NCBI GenBank assembly: GCA_019285715.1
Contig: CP079108.1
Location: 2,619,001-2,683,000 of the forward strand
Direction of reading: 5' to 3'
DNA length: 64,000 nt
From: Sphingosinicellaceae bacterium
GTDB lineage: Bacteria; Pseudomonadota; Alphaproteobacteria; Sphingomonadales; Sphingomonadaceae
Positions 17,798 to 27,030 of this stretch are shown here, in pieces. A program made the position numbers and the translations under genes. The stretch's first letter is position 1; every line of letters starts with the position of its first letter. The notes under the pieces were generated by a model. That model was not told where the DNA came from. It worked only from the letters and a program-made list of their open reading frames with translations, and ran no database searches.

Positions 17798-18151
17798 ATG
17801 CGTCAGGATATTAAGGTTTTGCTGGGGCGCATCGGCGAGGAAACGTTTAACTATTACGATTTCGAAACTCCTTCGCATGAGATCGATGTCTGGCCGATAT
17901 TCGAGGCGCTGCTCCTCGATGAGCGCGTCGTGGGCAGGATCGATGCCAAAACCCTGGTCCGTGTCGCAGCCGAGGTGCCCGAGGAGCCGCGCGCGATCAC
18001 GCAGGTCCCGCTGAGCCGCCCGGCAGCGGTGCCCGAGCCGGTCCGCGTGGAGGCCCGCGCAATGTTCGGCAATTATGGCAGCAGCCCGTCGGAGCCGCGC
18101 GACGAGAGTGTCCGCGACGTCCTTGCCCGGCTGGCTAGCAACGCCGAATGA
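17798..18151 (+). CDS. Small cellulose-operon protein (BcsR/BcsO-like N-terminus)
   Basis: 117 residues from ATG 17798, preceded by a G-rich ribosome site. The N-terminal 50 residues (LLGRIGEETFNYYDFETPS, then WPIFEALLLDERVVG) resemble the short Y-D...WPLL pattern of BcsR/BcsO-type accessory proteins. The rest is Pro/Glu/Arg-rich and probably disordered. It overlaps bcsQ as ATGA and is the first gene of the cellulose operon, as BcsR is in enterobacteria. The assignment rests on position and a weak pattern. Its likely role is assembly or regulation of the synthase with BcsQ. Confidence 0.6.
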   Translation: MRQDIKVLLGRIGEETFNYYDFETPSHEIDVWPIFEALLLDERVVGRIDAKTLVRVAAEVPEEPRAITQVPLSRPAAVPEPVRVEARAMFGNYGSSPSEPRDESVRDVLARLASNAE

Positions 18152-18876
18152 CCTTGATCCTGGTCCACTCGCCCAAGGGCGGCGTCGGCACTACCTTCAT
18201 CGCGGCACAACTGGCGCTCCGGCTGGCGCAGCACGGACAGGAAGTCGCCGCGATCGACTGCACCTACCAGGAGTCGCTCAAGCTCCACTTCGGCCTGCGC
18301 CCGGCGCAGTCGCTCGCCAATGTCGGGGATGATTATGCCGGCGCGCTGGTGGTGTCCGGCGTGGCCCTGATGAATGGCTACAAATTGAGCCGCCAGAACG
18401 ACTTCCGCGACGACCCCGCCAGCGTCGTGGCAACGCTGTTCCCGCAAGAGCGCGTCACCGTCGTCGATGTCGCGGCGGGTGACCGCGAGCTCAAGGACCG
18501 GCTGATGCCGTTCGCGACGCTGCACGTGTGCGTGCTGACCCCGACGCCGGCTGCGCTGTCGGTACTGCCACGGATCGAACCCGGCACGCCGACGGTGGCG
18601 CTGACCAAGACCGGCTTCGTGCTCAACCAGATCGACGACCGGCTGCGCTTGTCGCGCCACTCGACGACGTTCTTCCGCAAGCTTATCGGCGAGATGCTGA
18701 TCGGCATGGTCCGGCGCGACGAGGCGGTCAACGAGGCGCTCGGCATGTTCGAAGGGATACCCCGGCTGGCACCCGCCAGCGTCGTCCTCCCCGATCTTGC
18801 CGAACTGACGACGGCAATCGAACATCGTTGCGGCCTTTCGGTCGCCGTCGCGGAAACCGCCGGTGCCGCGCAGTGA
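18148..18876 (+). CDS. bcsQ: Cellulose biosynthesis ParA/MinD-like ATPase BcsQ
   Basis: 242 residues of the SIMIBI ATPase class. It has a deviant Walker A SPKGGVGTTFIAAQ at residues 8-21 and a switch region VTVVDVAAGDREL, and it ends with a basic/helical C-terminus. Sequence and position match BcsQ (YhjQ), which localises the cellulose machinery at the cell pole in E. coli. ATG overlaps the previous stop, and its own TGA overlaps the GTG of bcsAB, so translation is coupled through the operon. Confidence 0.9.
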   Translation: MTLILVHSPKGGVGTTFIAAQLALRLAQHGQEVAAIDCTYQESLKLHFGLRPAQSLANVGDDYAGALVVSGVALMNGYKLSRQNDFRDDPASVVATLFPQERVTVVDVAAGDRELKDRLMPFATLHVCVLTPTPAALSVLPRIEPGTPTVALTKTGFVLNQIDDRLRLSRHSTTFFRKLIGEMLIGMVRRDEAVNEALGMFEGIPRLAPASVVLPDLAELTTAIEHRCGLSVAVAETAGAAQ

Positions 18877-21800
18877 ACGACACCACGATCGCTGCACCGT
18901 TCGCCGGATCGCCGCTGCTCACCCGCCTCGGCACCTGGGCCACGGGGATCGGGGTCGTCGTGCTCGCCGTGCTGGTCATCACGGTGCCGCTCGACCTGAC
19001 CTCGCAGTGGCTGTTCGCCGGCGCGACGATGATCGGCACGGTCCTGCTCGGCCGCGCCGACAACCGCCGGACGACACTCGTCATCGCCGTGCTGTCGGTG
19101 CTGGTCTCGACCCGATACATGGTGTGGCGGACGACGCACACGCTCGAGTTCCAGTCGATCCCGGAGTTCGTCCTCGGCGGCGGGCTGTACCTTGCCGAGA
19201 TCTACGCCTGGATCATCCTGATACTCGGCGTGCTCCAGACCGGCTGGCCGCTGCACCGCCCGATCGTCGAGATCACCGGCATCCCCAAGACCTGGCCGCT
19301 CGTCGACGTCTATGTCCCGACCTACAACGAGAGCCTCGATATCGTCCGCAACACGGTGTTCGCGGCGCAGGACATGGACTACCCCAGCGACCGCTTCCGG
19401 GTGTTCATCCTCGATGATGGCCGCCGTCCGGAGTTTCGCGCCTTTGCCCGCTCGGCCGGCTGCGGTTACCTGACCCGCGCCGACAACCTCCACGCCAAGG
19501 CCGGCAACCTCAACGCCGCGATGAAGAAGACCGAGGGCGAGCTGATCGCCATCTTCGACTGCGATCACGTCCCGACGCGCAGCTTCCTGCAGATGACCGT
19601 CGGCTGGTTCCAGAAGGACCTCAAGCTCGCGGTGCTGCAGACGCCGCACCATTTTTACTCGTCCGACCCGGTCCAGCGCAACCTCAACCGGGTCAGCGAC
19701 ATGCCCGGCGAAGGCGAGCTGTTCTACAACTCCGTGCAAAGCGGCAACGACCTGTGGAACGCGACTTTCTTCTGCGGCAGCTGCGCGATCATCCGCCGCG
19801 AAGCACTGATGCAGACCAACGGCTTTGCCGGCGAGACCGTGACCGAGGACGCCCATACCGCGCTCAAGCTGCAGCGCATGGGGTGGAACACCGCCTACAT
19901 CAACATCCGGCTGTCGGCGGGCCTCGCGACCGAGCGGCTGATCCTCCACATCGGCCAGCGCATCCGCTGGGCGCGGGGCATGACGCAGATCTTCCGGGTC
20001 GACAATCCGCTGCTCGGGCGCGGGCTGAAGTGGCAGCAGCGGCTTTGCTACTTGAACGCGATGCTGCACTTCCAGTTTCCACTGCCGCGCATCGTCTTCC
20101 TGACCTCGCCGCTGGCCTATCTGATCGCCGGGCAGAACATCATCCACGCCTCCGCGTCGCTGATCTTCGCCTACGCGCTGCCCCACCTGTTCGTCTCGAT
20201 GGCGTCGAGCACGCGCATCCAGGGCGGTGACCGGCGGCCGTTCTGGGGCGAGATCTACGAGACCCTGCTCGCCTTCCACCTCGTCAAGCCGACGCTCTAC
20301 ACGCTGCTCGACCCGCACAAGGGCAAGTTCAACGTCACCGACAAGGGCAGCTTGCTCGACAAGAACTACTTCGACTTCGCGACGGTCAAGCCGCACCTGA
20401 TCGTGCTCGGGCTGCTGGCCGGCGGCATCGCGCTCGCGGTCGGCAAGAGCTTCTTCCCGGCGACGTTCGGCGTCCACTACGACACCCTGCTGCTCAATAC
20501 CTTGTGGGCGAGCTTCAGCATGATCATTCTGCTGGCCTCGATCGCCGTCGCACGCGAACGCCGCCAGATCCGCTCCGACATCCGCATCGAGGTCGAGATG
20601 CCGGTCAGCGTTTACTTCACTGACGGCTACGTCGCCGACGGCCGCACCATCGACGTCTCGATGGGCGGCATGTCGCTGTTGCTGCCACCGGGCTCCACCA
20701 TCCACGCACAAGGGATCACCGACATTTCCATGCCGATGGGCGACGAGACGCTGACCTTGCCGGCCTCGATGATCCGGATCGACGGACTGGTCGGCCGCAT
20801 CACCTTCCAGCCGCTCGAGCCGTACCAGGTGCGCCAACTGGTCCGCGCAGTGATGGGCCGGGCGGATGCGTGGCAACAGGCGCACGAGCACCCGACGGTC
20901 TCCGGCTTCAGCTCGGTGCGCGACATCGCCAGCGTCGCGGGCACGACACTCGCCGCCATCATCGCCGCGATCTTTACCCGGCGGCCCCGGGCAAAGACCA
21001 TAGCTGCGGCGGCGGCCGTCGCCGCGCTGCTCCTCGGCGTCCATCCGGCCCCGGCCAGTGCACAACCGGCAGCCAAGGCCGCGACACCGGTCGCGGCACC
21101 AGTCGCAACCCCGGCAGTTCCGACCGGCGGCCAGGCCCTGCGCCTGTCGTTCAAGGACCTGCAGGTCAAAAGCCCGATCCGGCTGGCGGGCACCCGCGGC
21201 GAGGTCGGCATCCCCTTCGGCATGCGCCGCGACACCGTCGTTACCGGCGCGACACTGACCCTGAATTTCGCTTACTCACCCGCCCTGCTCGGCGACCTGA
21301 GCCAGCTCGTGGTCATCCTCAACGGCGAGGTCGTCCGCATCCTGGCGCTGCGGTCGGACGGTGCCGGCGGTCAGGTCGTGACCATCCCGGTCAACCCGGC
21401 GCTGTTCCTCGTCGGCGACAACCAGCTCAACATCCGCATGGTCGGCCACTACAGTCGCGACTGCGAGGACCCGTTCAGCTCCACCTTGTGGGCGAGCATC
21501 AGCAACGTCCGCTCGTTCCTCGACCTGACCCTGCAGCCGCTGTCGCTGACCCCCGACCTGGCCCGGCTGCCGGCGCCGTTCTTCGACCGGTTCGCGCCCG
21601 GCTCGCTCAAGCTGCCGTTCGTCTTCGCCGGCTCGCCGACCAACGGCGAGCTGGAAGCGGCGGCAAGCCTGGCGTCATGGTTCGGCAGCCAGGCGAGCTA
21701 CCGCAAGTTCACCTTCCGGCCCTACTACAACCAGCTTCCCAAGGGTGACGCAGTAGTCTTCGTGACCCGCTCGCGGCCGGTCGCGGGCGTCACGGTCGAC

Positions 21801-23246
21801 GTCGACGGGTCATCGATCGCGGTCATGCCGAACCCGACCGACCCGACCAGCCAGCTTCTCGTCGTCATCGGCCGCGACGACCGCGAGCTGAAGCTCGCAG
21901 CCGCCGCGCTGGCAACCGGGCGCGGGCTGTTCGCCGGCGCAAAGGTCTCGACCGCCGATGCCCGTATCCCCTCCTACGGCCCCTACGGCGCGCGCCGCTG
22001 GCTGCGCACCGACCGGCCGGTCAAGCTCGGCGAGCTCGTCGACCCCTTCACGCTGCAGGGCATGGGGCTGCCGCCGGGCCCGCTGACCACCGCCTTCCGC
22101 TCGGCCCCCGACCTGTTCTTCTGGCCGAGCCAGGGCGGCACGCTCAACCTGCACTACCGCTATCCGGGTGCCCGGTGGCTCGACAAGCAGGCGTCGCGGC
22201 TCGATGTCTCGATCAACGGCCAGTATCTGCGCACGCTCGGTTTTACCGGCGCGCCGTGGTGGAGCCGCTGGACCGGCCAGACCGAGACGGTATCCACGAC
22301 CTCGCAGGCCGAGGTCCTGATCCCCGAATACAACCTGTTCGGCCAGAACGAGCTGACCTTCGACTACAACCTCGTGCTGGCGAACCAGAAGCGCTGCTCC
22401 GGCACTTTGCCCGAAAATGTCCGCAGCAGCGTCCTGCCCGACAGCAGCATCGACCTGACCAACACGTATCACGCCGCGCACATGCCGAACCTCGCGACAT
22501 TCGCCGGTGCGGGCTTCCCATTCACGATCTACCCCGACCTCGCGCAGACCGCGGTCATCGTCCAGCCGAACGCCGGACCCGACGTCGTCGAGGCCTTCCT
22601 CGAGATCATGGGCCGGTTCGGCGATTCGACCGGAACGCCGGCGACCGCGGTCACCGTCACGCGAACCGTCGACAGCGACCAGCTGGCGGGGAAGGAAATC
22701 CTCGCCATCGGAACGGTCGATCTGACGCGCGCCAACTCGCTCTTCGCCAGCGCCCCGGTGCGCTTTGCTGATGGTCGCTTTCAAGTCAGGGAGCGGTCGT
22801 ACGTCCGGCGTGCCTTCGACACCGTGTCGCCGTACGAACGCGACCCGGTTTCGACGGTCAACGGGTTTCTCTACAGCGCCGCCGCCTTCACCGGCATCAC
22901 CAGCTTCGAATCGCCGTTCAGCCCGGGCCGGACCGTCGTCGCCATTCTCGCCACCGACCCGGTGACGCTGCCGCAGATGGTCGCCGGCTTCAGCGAGGTC
23001 CGGATCAACGCACTGGTGCAGGGCGACCTGTCGGTCGTCGTCGGCGACGGCATGTCGAGCTTTGCGGTCGGCGACGGCTATTGGATCGGCTCGCTGCCGC
23101 CGTGGCTCAAGATCGCCTACTGGTTCAGCCAGTACCCGTTGCTGCTGGCACTGTCGGCCATCCTGGTCGCGGTGCTGTTGTCCTATCCGATCTTCCGGAT
23201 GCTCAGGCGGCAGGAACGCGATCGACTGCGGGCGGCGGACAAGTGA
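18873..23246 (+). CDS. bcsA-bcsB: Fused cellulose synthase catalytic and periplasmic subunits (AcsAB type)
   Basis: 1457 residues in one frame. BcsA part: membrane helices, GT2 domain with DDG 181-183, DCDH 229-232, FFCGS 299-303, TED 324-326 and QRIRW 362-366. A PilZ c-di-GMP domain follows with RERRQIRSD 561-569 and DVSMGG 594-599. Near residues 709-730 an Ala-rich hydrophobic segment ends PAPASAQ, like the signal of a free BcsB. The BcsB part follows, with GHYSRDCEDPFSSTLWASIS and a C-terminal membrane helix (LLLALSAILVAVLLSYPIF). It polymerises UDP-glucose at the inner membrane and threads glucan to the periplasm. Such fusion is known from Komagataeibacter AcsAB. GTG 18873 overlaps the bcsQ stop. 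Confidence 0.96.
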   Translation: MNDTTIAAPFAGSPLLTRLGTWATGIGVVVLAVLVITVPLDLTSQWLFAGATMIGTVLLGRADNRRTTLVIAVLSVLVSTRYMVWRTTHTLEFQSIPEFVLGGGLYLAEIYAWIILILGVLQTGWPLHRPIVEITGIPKTWPLVDVYVPTYNESLDIVRNTVFAAQDMDYPSDRFRVFILDDGRRPEFRAFARSAGCGYLTRADNLHAKAGNLNAAMKKTEGELIAIFDCDHVPTRSFLQMTVGWFQKDLKLAVLQTPHHFYSSDPVQRNLNRVSDMPGEGELFYNSVQSGNDLWNATFFCGSCAIIRREALMQTNGFAGETVTEDAHTALKLQRMGWNTAYINIRLSAGLATERLILHIGQRIRWARGMTQIFRVDNPLLGRGLKWQQRLCYLNAMLHFQFPLPRIVFLTSPLAYLIAGQNIIHASASLIFAYALPHLFVSMASSTRIQGGDRRPFWGEIYETLLAFHLVKPTLYTLLDPHKGKFNVTDKGSLLDKNYFDFATVKPHLIVLGLLAGGIALAVGKSFFPATFGVHYDTLLLNTLWASFSMIILLASIAVARERRQIRSDIRIEVEMPVSVYFTDGYVADGRTIDVSMGGMSLLLPPGSTIHAQGITDISMPMGDETLTLPASMIRIDGLVGRITFQPLEPYQVRQLVRAVMGRADAWQQAHEHPTVSGFSSVRDIASVAGTTLAAIIAAIFTRRPRAKTIAAAAAVAALLLGVHPAPASAQPAAKAATPVAAPVATPAVPTGGQALRLSFKDLQVKSPIRLAGTRGEVGIPFGMRRDTVVTGATLTLNFAYSPALLGDLSQLVVILNGEVVRILALRSDGAGGQVVTIPVNPALFLVGDNQLNIRMVGHYSRDCEDPFSSTLWASISNVRSFLDLTLQPLSLTPDLARLPAPFFDRFAPGSLKLPFVFAGSPTNGELEAAASLASWFGSQASYRKFTFRPYYNQLPKGDAVVFVTRSRPVAGVTVDVDGSSIAVMPNPTDPTSQLLVVIGRDDRELKLAAAALATGRGLFAGAKVSTADARIPSYGPYGARRWLRTDRPVKLGELVDPFTLQGMGLPPGPLTTAFRSAPDLFFWPSQGGTLNLHYRYPGARWLDKQASRLDVSINGQYLRTLGFTGAPWWSRWTGQTETVSTTSQAEVLIPEYNLFGQNELTFDYNLVLANQKRCSGTLPENVRSSVLPDSSIDLTNTYHAAHMPNLATFAGAGFPFTIYPDLAQTAVIVQPNAGPDVVEAFLEIMGRFGDSTGTPATAVTVTRTVDSDQLAGKEILAIGTVDLTRANSLFASAPVRFADGRFQVRERSYVRRAFDTVSPYERDPVSTVNGFLYSAAAFTGITSFESPFSPGRTVVAILATDPVTLPQMVAGFSEVRINALVQGDLSVVVGDGMSSFAVGDGYWIGSLPPWLKIAYWFSQYPLLLALSAILVAVLLSYPIFRMLRRQERDRLRAADK

Positions 23247-26200
23247 TGCGGTCCCGCTTCCTCGCCGCGACCGCGCTCGCACTGCTCGTCGTGCCCGGCA
23301 TCGCCGCGGCCGAAGTCGCGGGCGTTTCGGCGCTGCTCAATCAGGCGACCTATTGGCAGGGCAAGGGCCGTCAGGACCTCGCCAACCAGGCCTATCGGCG
23401 AGTGCTGGCGATCGATCCGGCCAACGCCGCTGCCCGGCGCGGACTGGCGGGGCCGCTGCCGGTCCCGGTCAAGACCGTGGTCCGGCCCGCGCCGGTCCCG
23501 ATCAAGACGGTGCCCGCGCCGCGCCCGGTCGTCGCCGCCAAGCCGGTGGCAGCCCCGGTCGCCGTTTCCCGCCCGGCACCGTCCGCCGACGTTGCGGGCG
23601 ACAGCCGCGCGGCGGGGTTCAAGGAGCTCAACTCGGGCAGCCTCGGGGACGCAGACCGCGACTTCCGCAAGGCGTTGGCGCTGCGCCCGAACGACCCCGA
23701 CGCACTCGGCGGCATGGGCATTGTCCGGCTGCGGCAGAAGCGCTTTGCCGAGGCGCGCGACTATCTGATGCGCGCATCGTCGCGCGGCCCGGCGGCGAAG
23801 TGGGCGGAGGCACTCACCTCCGCACGCTTCTATGCCGGGCTCGACGAGGCGCGGGCGGCACAGGCCGCGGGCCGCATCGACGAAGCGCAGAAGATCGCCG
23901 AGGAGCTGTCCAACTCGGACTCGCCGCAGCGCGGGCCGGCCCTCGAACTGCTCGCCGGAATCTACGAGACCAAGGGCCATTTCGCCGAAGCCGCTGCGCT
24001 GTACCAGACCGCCGCCAAGCTTGGGGGAACCGCACCCGCCGCGGTCGCCGGCAACGAGCGCCGCGCGACCCGGGCGCAGGCGATGCAGGCCGCAGCCGCG
24101 CGCAACGACACCGAAGCCGAGCGGCTGTTCCAGCGCGGTCTGGTCGAGAGCCCGACCGACCCGTGGATCCGCTACGACTATGCGCGCTTCCTCGACCAGC
24201 GCGGGCGGCGCGGCGAGGTCATGGCGATCATTGCCGCTTTGCCCCAGCTGCAAGGCCCCGAGGCCCTGTACGCGGCCGCGCTGCTCGACAGCCAGATCGG
24301 GCAGGATGCCGCCGCCGATACGCTTATCTCGCGCATCCCGGAGGCGCAGCGCACGGCCGAGATGCGTGGCTTCGCCGCCGGCCTCAAGATCGACGCCGCG
24401 ATCGCGCGCAGCAAGCTGCTGGCCGGGCGCGGCGAAGTGGCCGAGGCAGTCGCGGCCCTGCGCGAGATCGTCCGCACCCCCGGGCTGACGATGGCCAAGC
24501 AGGGCCAGATCGCCGGGGCGCTGTACCAGCTCGGCGACAAGTCCGGGGCGTCGGCGCTGGCGCAGCAGGCGCTCGACGCGGGCTCCTCGAACGCCGCCGA
24601 CTATGAGGGCATCGTCCGCGTCCTCGCCCAGACCGGGCAGGACGGGCTGGCGGCCGCAGCGGTGCAGAAGGCCGCGACCGCAGCCGGCACGCTCGGCGGC
24701 GGGGAACAGGTCGTCGCACGTCTCAATGGCATCGTCGTCGTCGCCCAGGCCGACCGGATGCGCACCGACGGCCAGTACGCCCCCGCCTTCGATCTCCTAC
24801 AGGGGGCCTGGCAGGCCTCTCCGGGCAACACCGACATCCTCGGTGCCCTCGCCCGCCTCTATCAATCGGGTGGAATGTCTCCACAGGCGTCCCAAACCTA
24901 CCAGTTGGTCCTGCGCACGTCACCAAACGACAAGGGCGCACTGATCGGATTGATCGACACCGCCGGCAGCACCGGCGACTATGCGCTCGCCCGCAGCGCC
25001 CTCGACCGCGCCGTCCGGCTCGACCCGAGCGACTACTCGACCTACCTCGCCGCCGCCCGGATGGAGCGCGCGCGCGGCGACGAGGGTCTGTCCGCGCGCT
25101 ACCTCAAGCGTGCCCGCGAGCTCTACACGCGCCAGTCCCAGGTCACCGGCGGTGGCTTCGCGTCGACCAACCCCTTCGCGGCCTCGACGGGCGACGCGGT
25201 CGCCGCCAGCGGCCCGGTCAACCCCTTCGACCTCGGGCGCAGCGGCTCCGGCGGCCAGGCGCGACTGCCCGAGAGTCGCGCGCGCCGGCCCGGCTCCGAC
25301 GCCGCCAGCGGCGACCGCCTCGCCGACCTGCTCGGCACCCTGCCCCGCGACGGCGACGCCCGGCCACGGGACAGCGACGGCGACCAGCCGCGGCGGCGCG
25401 CCCGCAGCGGCGACCCGATCCTGCAGTCGATGGACGACGACATCGAGGCGCTCGCCTCCAACAGCGGCACGCGCGCCGACGTCCGGACCGAATACCGCCA
25501 GCGCAGCGGCGAGGTCGGGCTCAGCAAGTCGCAGCAGGTCAGCGGCAGCGCCGAGCTGTCGACCGGACTGGCCGGCGGCCGCGTCTCGGCCAGGGTCAAC
25601 GCGCTGTCGATCGATGCCGGGCGTCCGACGGGTTCGGGACTGGCGCGCTTCGGCCGCAACGGCACGCTGGAGGCTCAGGGCATCGTCGCGGCGCTGCCCT
25701 CCGCGCTCGTCGCCGCCGACACCCAGCAGGCGTCCGGCGTAGCGGTTTCGGCTGCCTACTCGAGCAACCTCGTCAAGGCCGATGTCGGCACCACGCCGAT
25801 GGGATTCGGCAAGACCACCATCGTCGGCGGCGTCACCGTATCGCCGCGCCTGTCACCGTCGGTCACCGCCAAAATCTGGGCCGAGCGCCGCCCGGTCGAG
25901 GACAGCGTCGTCGCTTATGCCGGCACCAACGATCCGGTCAGCGGCACCTTCTGGGGCGCGGTCCGGCGCGCCGGCGGCGGTGCCTCGGTGTCGTACGATG
26001 TCGCCGGCACCGGGGTCTACGCCGACGGATCCTACTACCGCTATAACGGCACCAACGTCCGCTCGAACCACGGCATCCAGGCCAACATCGGCGGCTACAC
26101 CCGCATCCTGAAGGGCCGCTACTCGACCCTGAGCATCGGCATCAACGGCAATTACCAGAACTACGACAACGACCAGAACTACTTCAGCTTCGGCCAAGGC

Positions 26201-26575
26201 GGCTACTTCAGCCCGCAGAGCTTCCTCAGCGTCAGCTTCCCGATCCACTACCAGCTGCGCCAGCCGGGCGGCATCGAGGTCGACCTGAATGCCGCGCCCG
26301 GCTACCAGAGCTACAACCAGAAGGCGACGCCGCTGTACCCGACCGACCCGGCGGCGCAGGCGGCGCTCGATGCGCTGAAAGCGCTCGATGACGACGTTCG
26401 CGCGCAGTTCGACAGCATCAGCCAGACCGGTTTCGGCCTGTCGGCGGGCGGCTCGGCCTACTACCCGATCAACCCTCGCATGAAGATCGGCGGAGAACTG
26501 AACTACAACACCTTCGGCGCATACAACGAGTTCCGGGGTTCGGTCGGCATCAAGCAGGTGCTCGGAGGGCAGTGA
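23246..26575 (+). CDS. bcsC: Cellulose export outer-membrane porin with TPR domain
   Basis: 1109 residues. A signal peptide (MRSRFLAATALALLVVPGIAA) is followed by many TPR units (for example LNQATYWQGKGRQDLANQAY; DADRDFRKALALRPNDPDAL) to about residue 630. A low-complexity Arg/Asp/Pro linker (about 640-740) precedes the C-terminal barrel domain from about 750, which ends in aromatic strand residues (FRGSVGIKQVLGGQ). It forms the periplasmic scaffold and outer-membrane channel for cellulose. ATG overlaps the bcsAB stop by one base. It is at the short end of the family range. Confidence 0.95.
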   Translation: MRSRFLAATALALLVVPGIAAAEVAGVSALLNQATYWQGKGRQDLANQAYRRVLAIDPANAAARRGLAGPLPVPVKTVVRPAPVPIKTVPAPRPVVAAKPVAAPVAVSRPAPSADVAGDSRAAGFKELNSGSLGDADRDFRKALALRPNDPDALGGMGIVRLRQKRFAEARDYLMRASSRGPAAKWAEALTSARFYAGLDEARAAQAAGRIDEAQKIAEELSNSDSPQRGPALELLAGIYETKGHFAEAAALYQTAAKLGGTAPAAVAGNERRATRAQAMQAAAARNDTEAERLFQRGLVESPTDPWIRYDYARFLDQRGRRGEVMAIIAALPQLQGPEALYAAALLDSQIGQDAAADTLISRIPEAQRTAEMRGFAAGLKIDAAIARSKLLAGRGEVAEAVAALREIVRTPGLTMAKQGQIAGALYQLGDKSGASALAQQALDAGSSNAADYEGIVRVLAQTGQDGLAAAAVQKAATAAGTLGGGEQVVARLNGIVVVAQADRMRTDGQYAPAFDLLQGAWQASPGNTDILGALARLYQSGGMSPQASQTYQLVLRTSPNDKGALIGLIDTAGSTGDYALARSALDRAVRLDPSDYSTYLAAARMERARGDEGLSARYLKRARELYTRQSQVTGGGFASTNPFAASTGDAVAASGPVNPFDLGRSGSGGQARLPESRARRPGSDAASGDRLADLLGTLPRDGDARPRDSDGDQPRRRARSGDPILQSMDDDIEALASNSGTRADVRTEYRQRSGEVGLSKSQQVSGSAELSTGLAGGRVSARVNALSIDAGRPTGSGLARFGRNGTLEAQGIVAALPSALVAADTQQASGVAVSAAYSSNLVKADVGTTPMGFGKTTIVGGVTVSPRLSPSVTAKIWAERRPVEDSVVAYAGTNDPVSGTFWGAVRRAGGGASVSYDVAGTGVYADGSYYRYNGTNVRSNHGIQANIGGYTRILKGRYSTLSIGINGNYQNYDNDQNYFSFGQGGYFSPQSFLSVSFPIHYQLRQPGGIEVDLNAAPGYQSYNQKATPLYPTDPAAQAALDALKALDDDVRAQFDSISQTGFGLSAGGSAYYPINPRMKIGGELNYNTFGAYNEFRGSVGIKQVLGGQ

Positions 26576-27030
26576 TGGGTCTGGCAATGGTAAGATCGAG
26601 CGCCGACGCCGCGCAGCAGCCGCCGCCGGGTGGTGGCCTTCAGTCCGCGATGATCGACGAGATTTTCGCCAACGCCACCGAAGACCAGGCGCTCAGCTTC
26701 TTCGTCGCGGTCGGCACCCGGCTGGCGGCGTCGCACCCCTTGCCGGAGAACGACGGGGTCTCGGGGCTGGAGCAGGCAATCAACGAGATCTGGGGGCAGC
26801 TCGGTCTCGGGCAGGTGACGCTGGCGATCGCATCCGATGGCATCGCGATCGATCACCACGGCTATACCGCCAGCGAGGCGGCACTCTCCCCGTCATGGCC
26901 TGGCGCGGCGCGGGCCCTGCTGCGCGGCGCGTACGGGGCCTGGTTCGCCTCGATCGGTGGCGAGACCAAACTCTACGCCCGGCTCGTTCGGCAGACCAGC
27001 GAGCAGATATTGCTGCACTATGGACTTTGA
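26575..27030 (+). CDS. bcsD: Cellulose synthase subunit D
   Basis: 151 residues with GGAGG 7 nt before ATG 26575, whose A is the last base of the bcsC stop. The AcsD/BcsD pattern is visible: FFVAVGTRLAASHPLP, then INEIWGQLGLGQVTL and the C-terminal RGAYGAWFASIG. BcsD forms octameric rings in the periplasm that guide glucan chains into ordered fibres in acetic acid bacteria, so its presence suggests ordered cellulose. No signal peptide is evident, as in known BcsD. Confidence 0.88.
   Translation: MGLAMVRSSADAAQQPPPGGGLQSAMIDEIFANATEDQALSFFVAVGTRLAASHPLPENDGVSGLEQAINEIWGQLGLGQVTLAIASDGIAIDHHGYTASEAALSPSWPGAARALLRGAYGAWFASIGGETKLYARLVRQTSEQILLHYGL

Noticed and set aside
18378-21065. Long open frame (about 895 codons) antisense to bcsQ and bcsAB
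   Set aside because: GC-rich shadow of a strongly conserved fused cellulose synthase; Arg/Asp/Gly-rich translation without domains or a sensible start.
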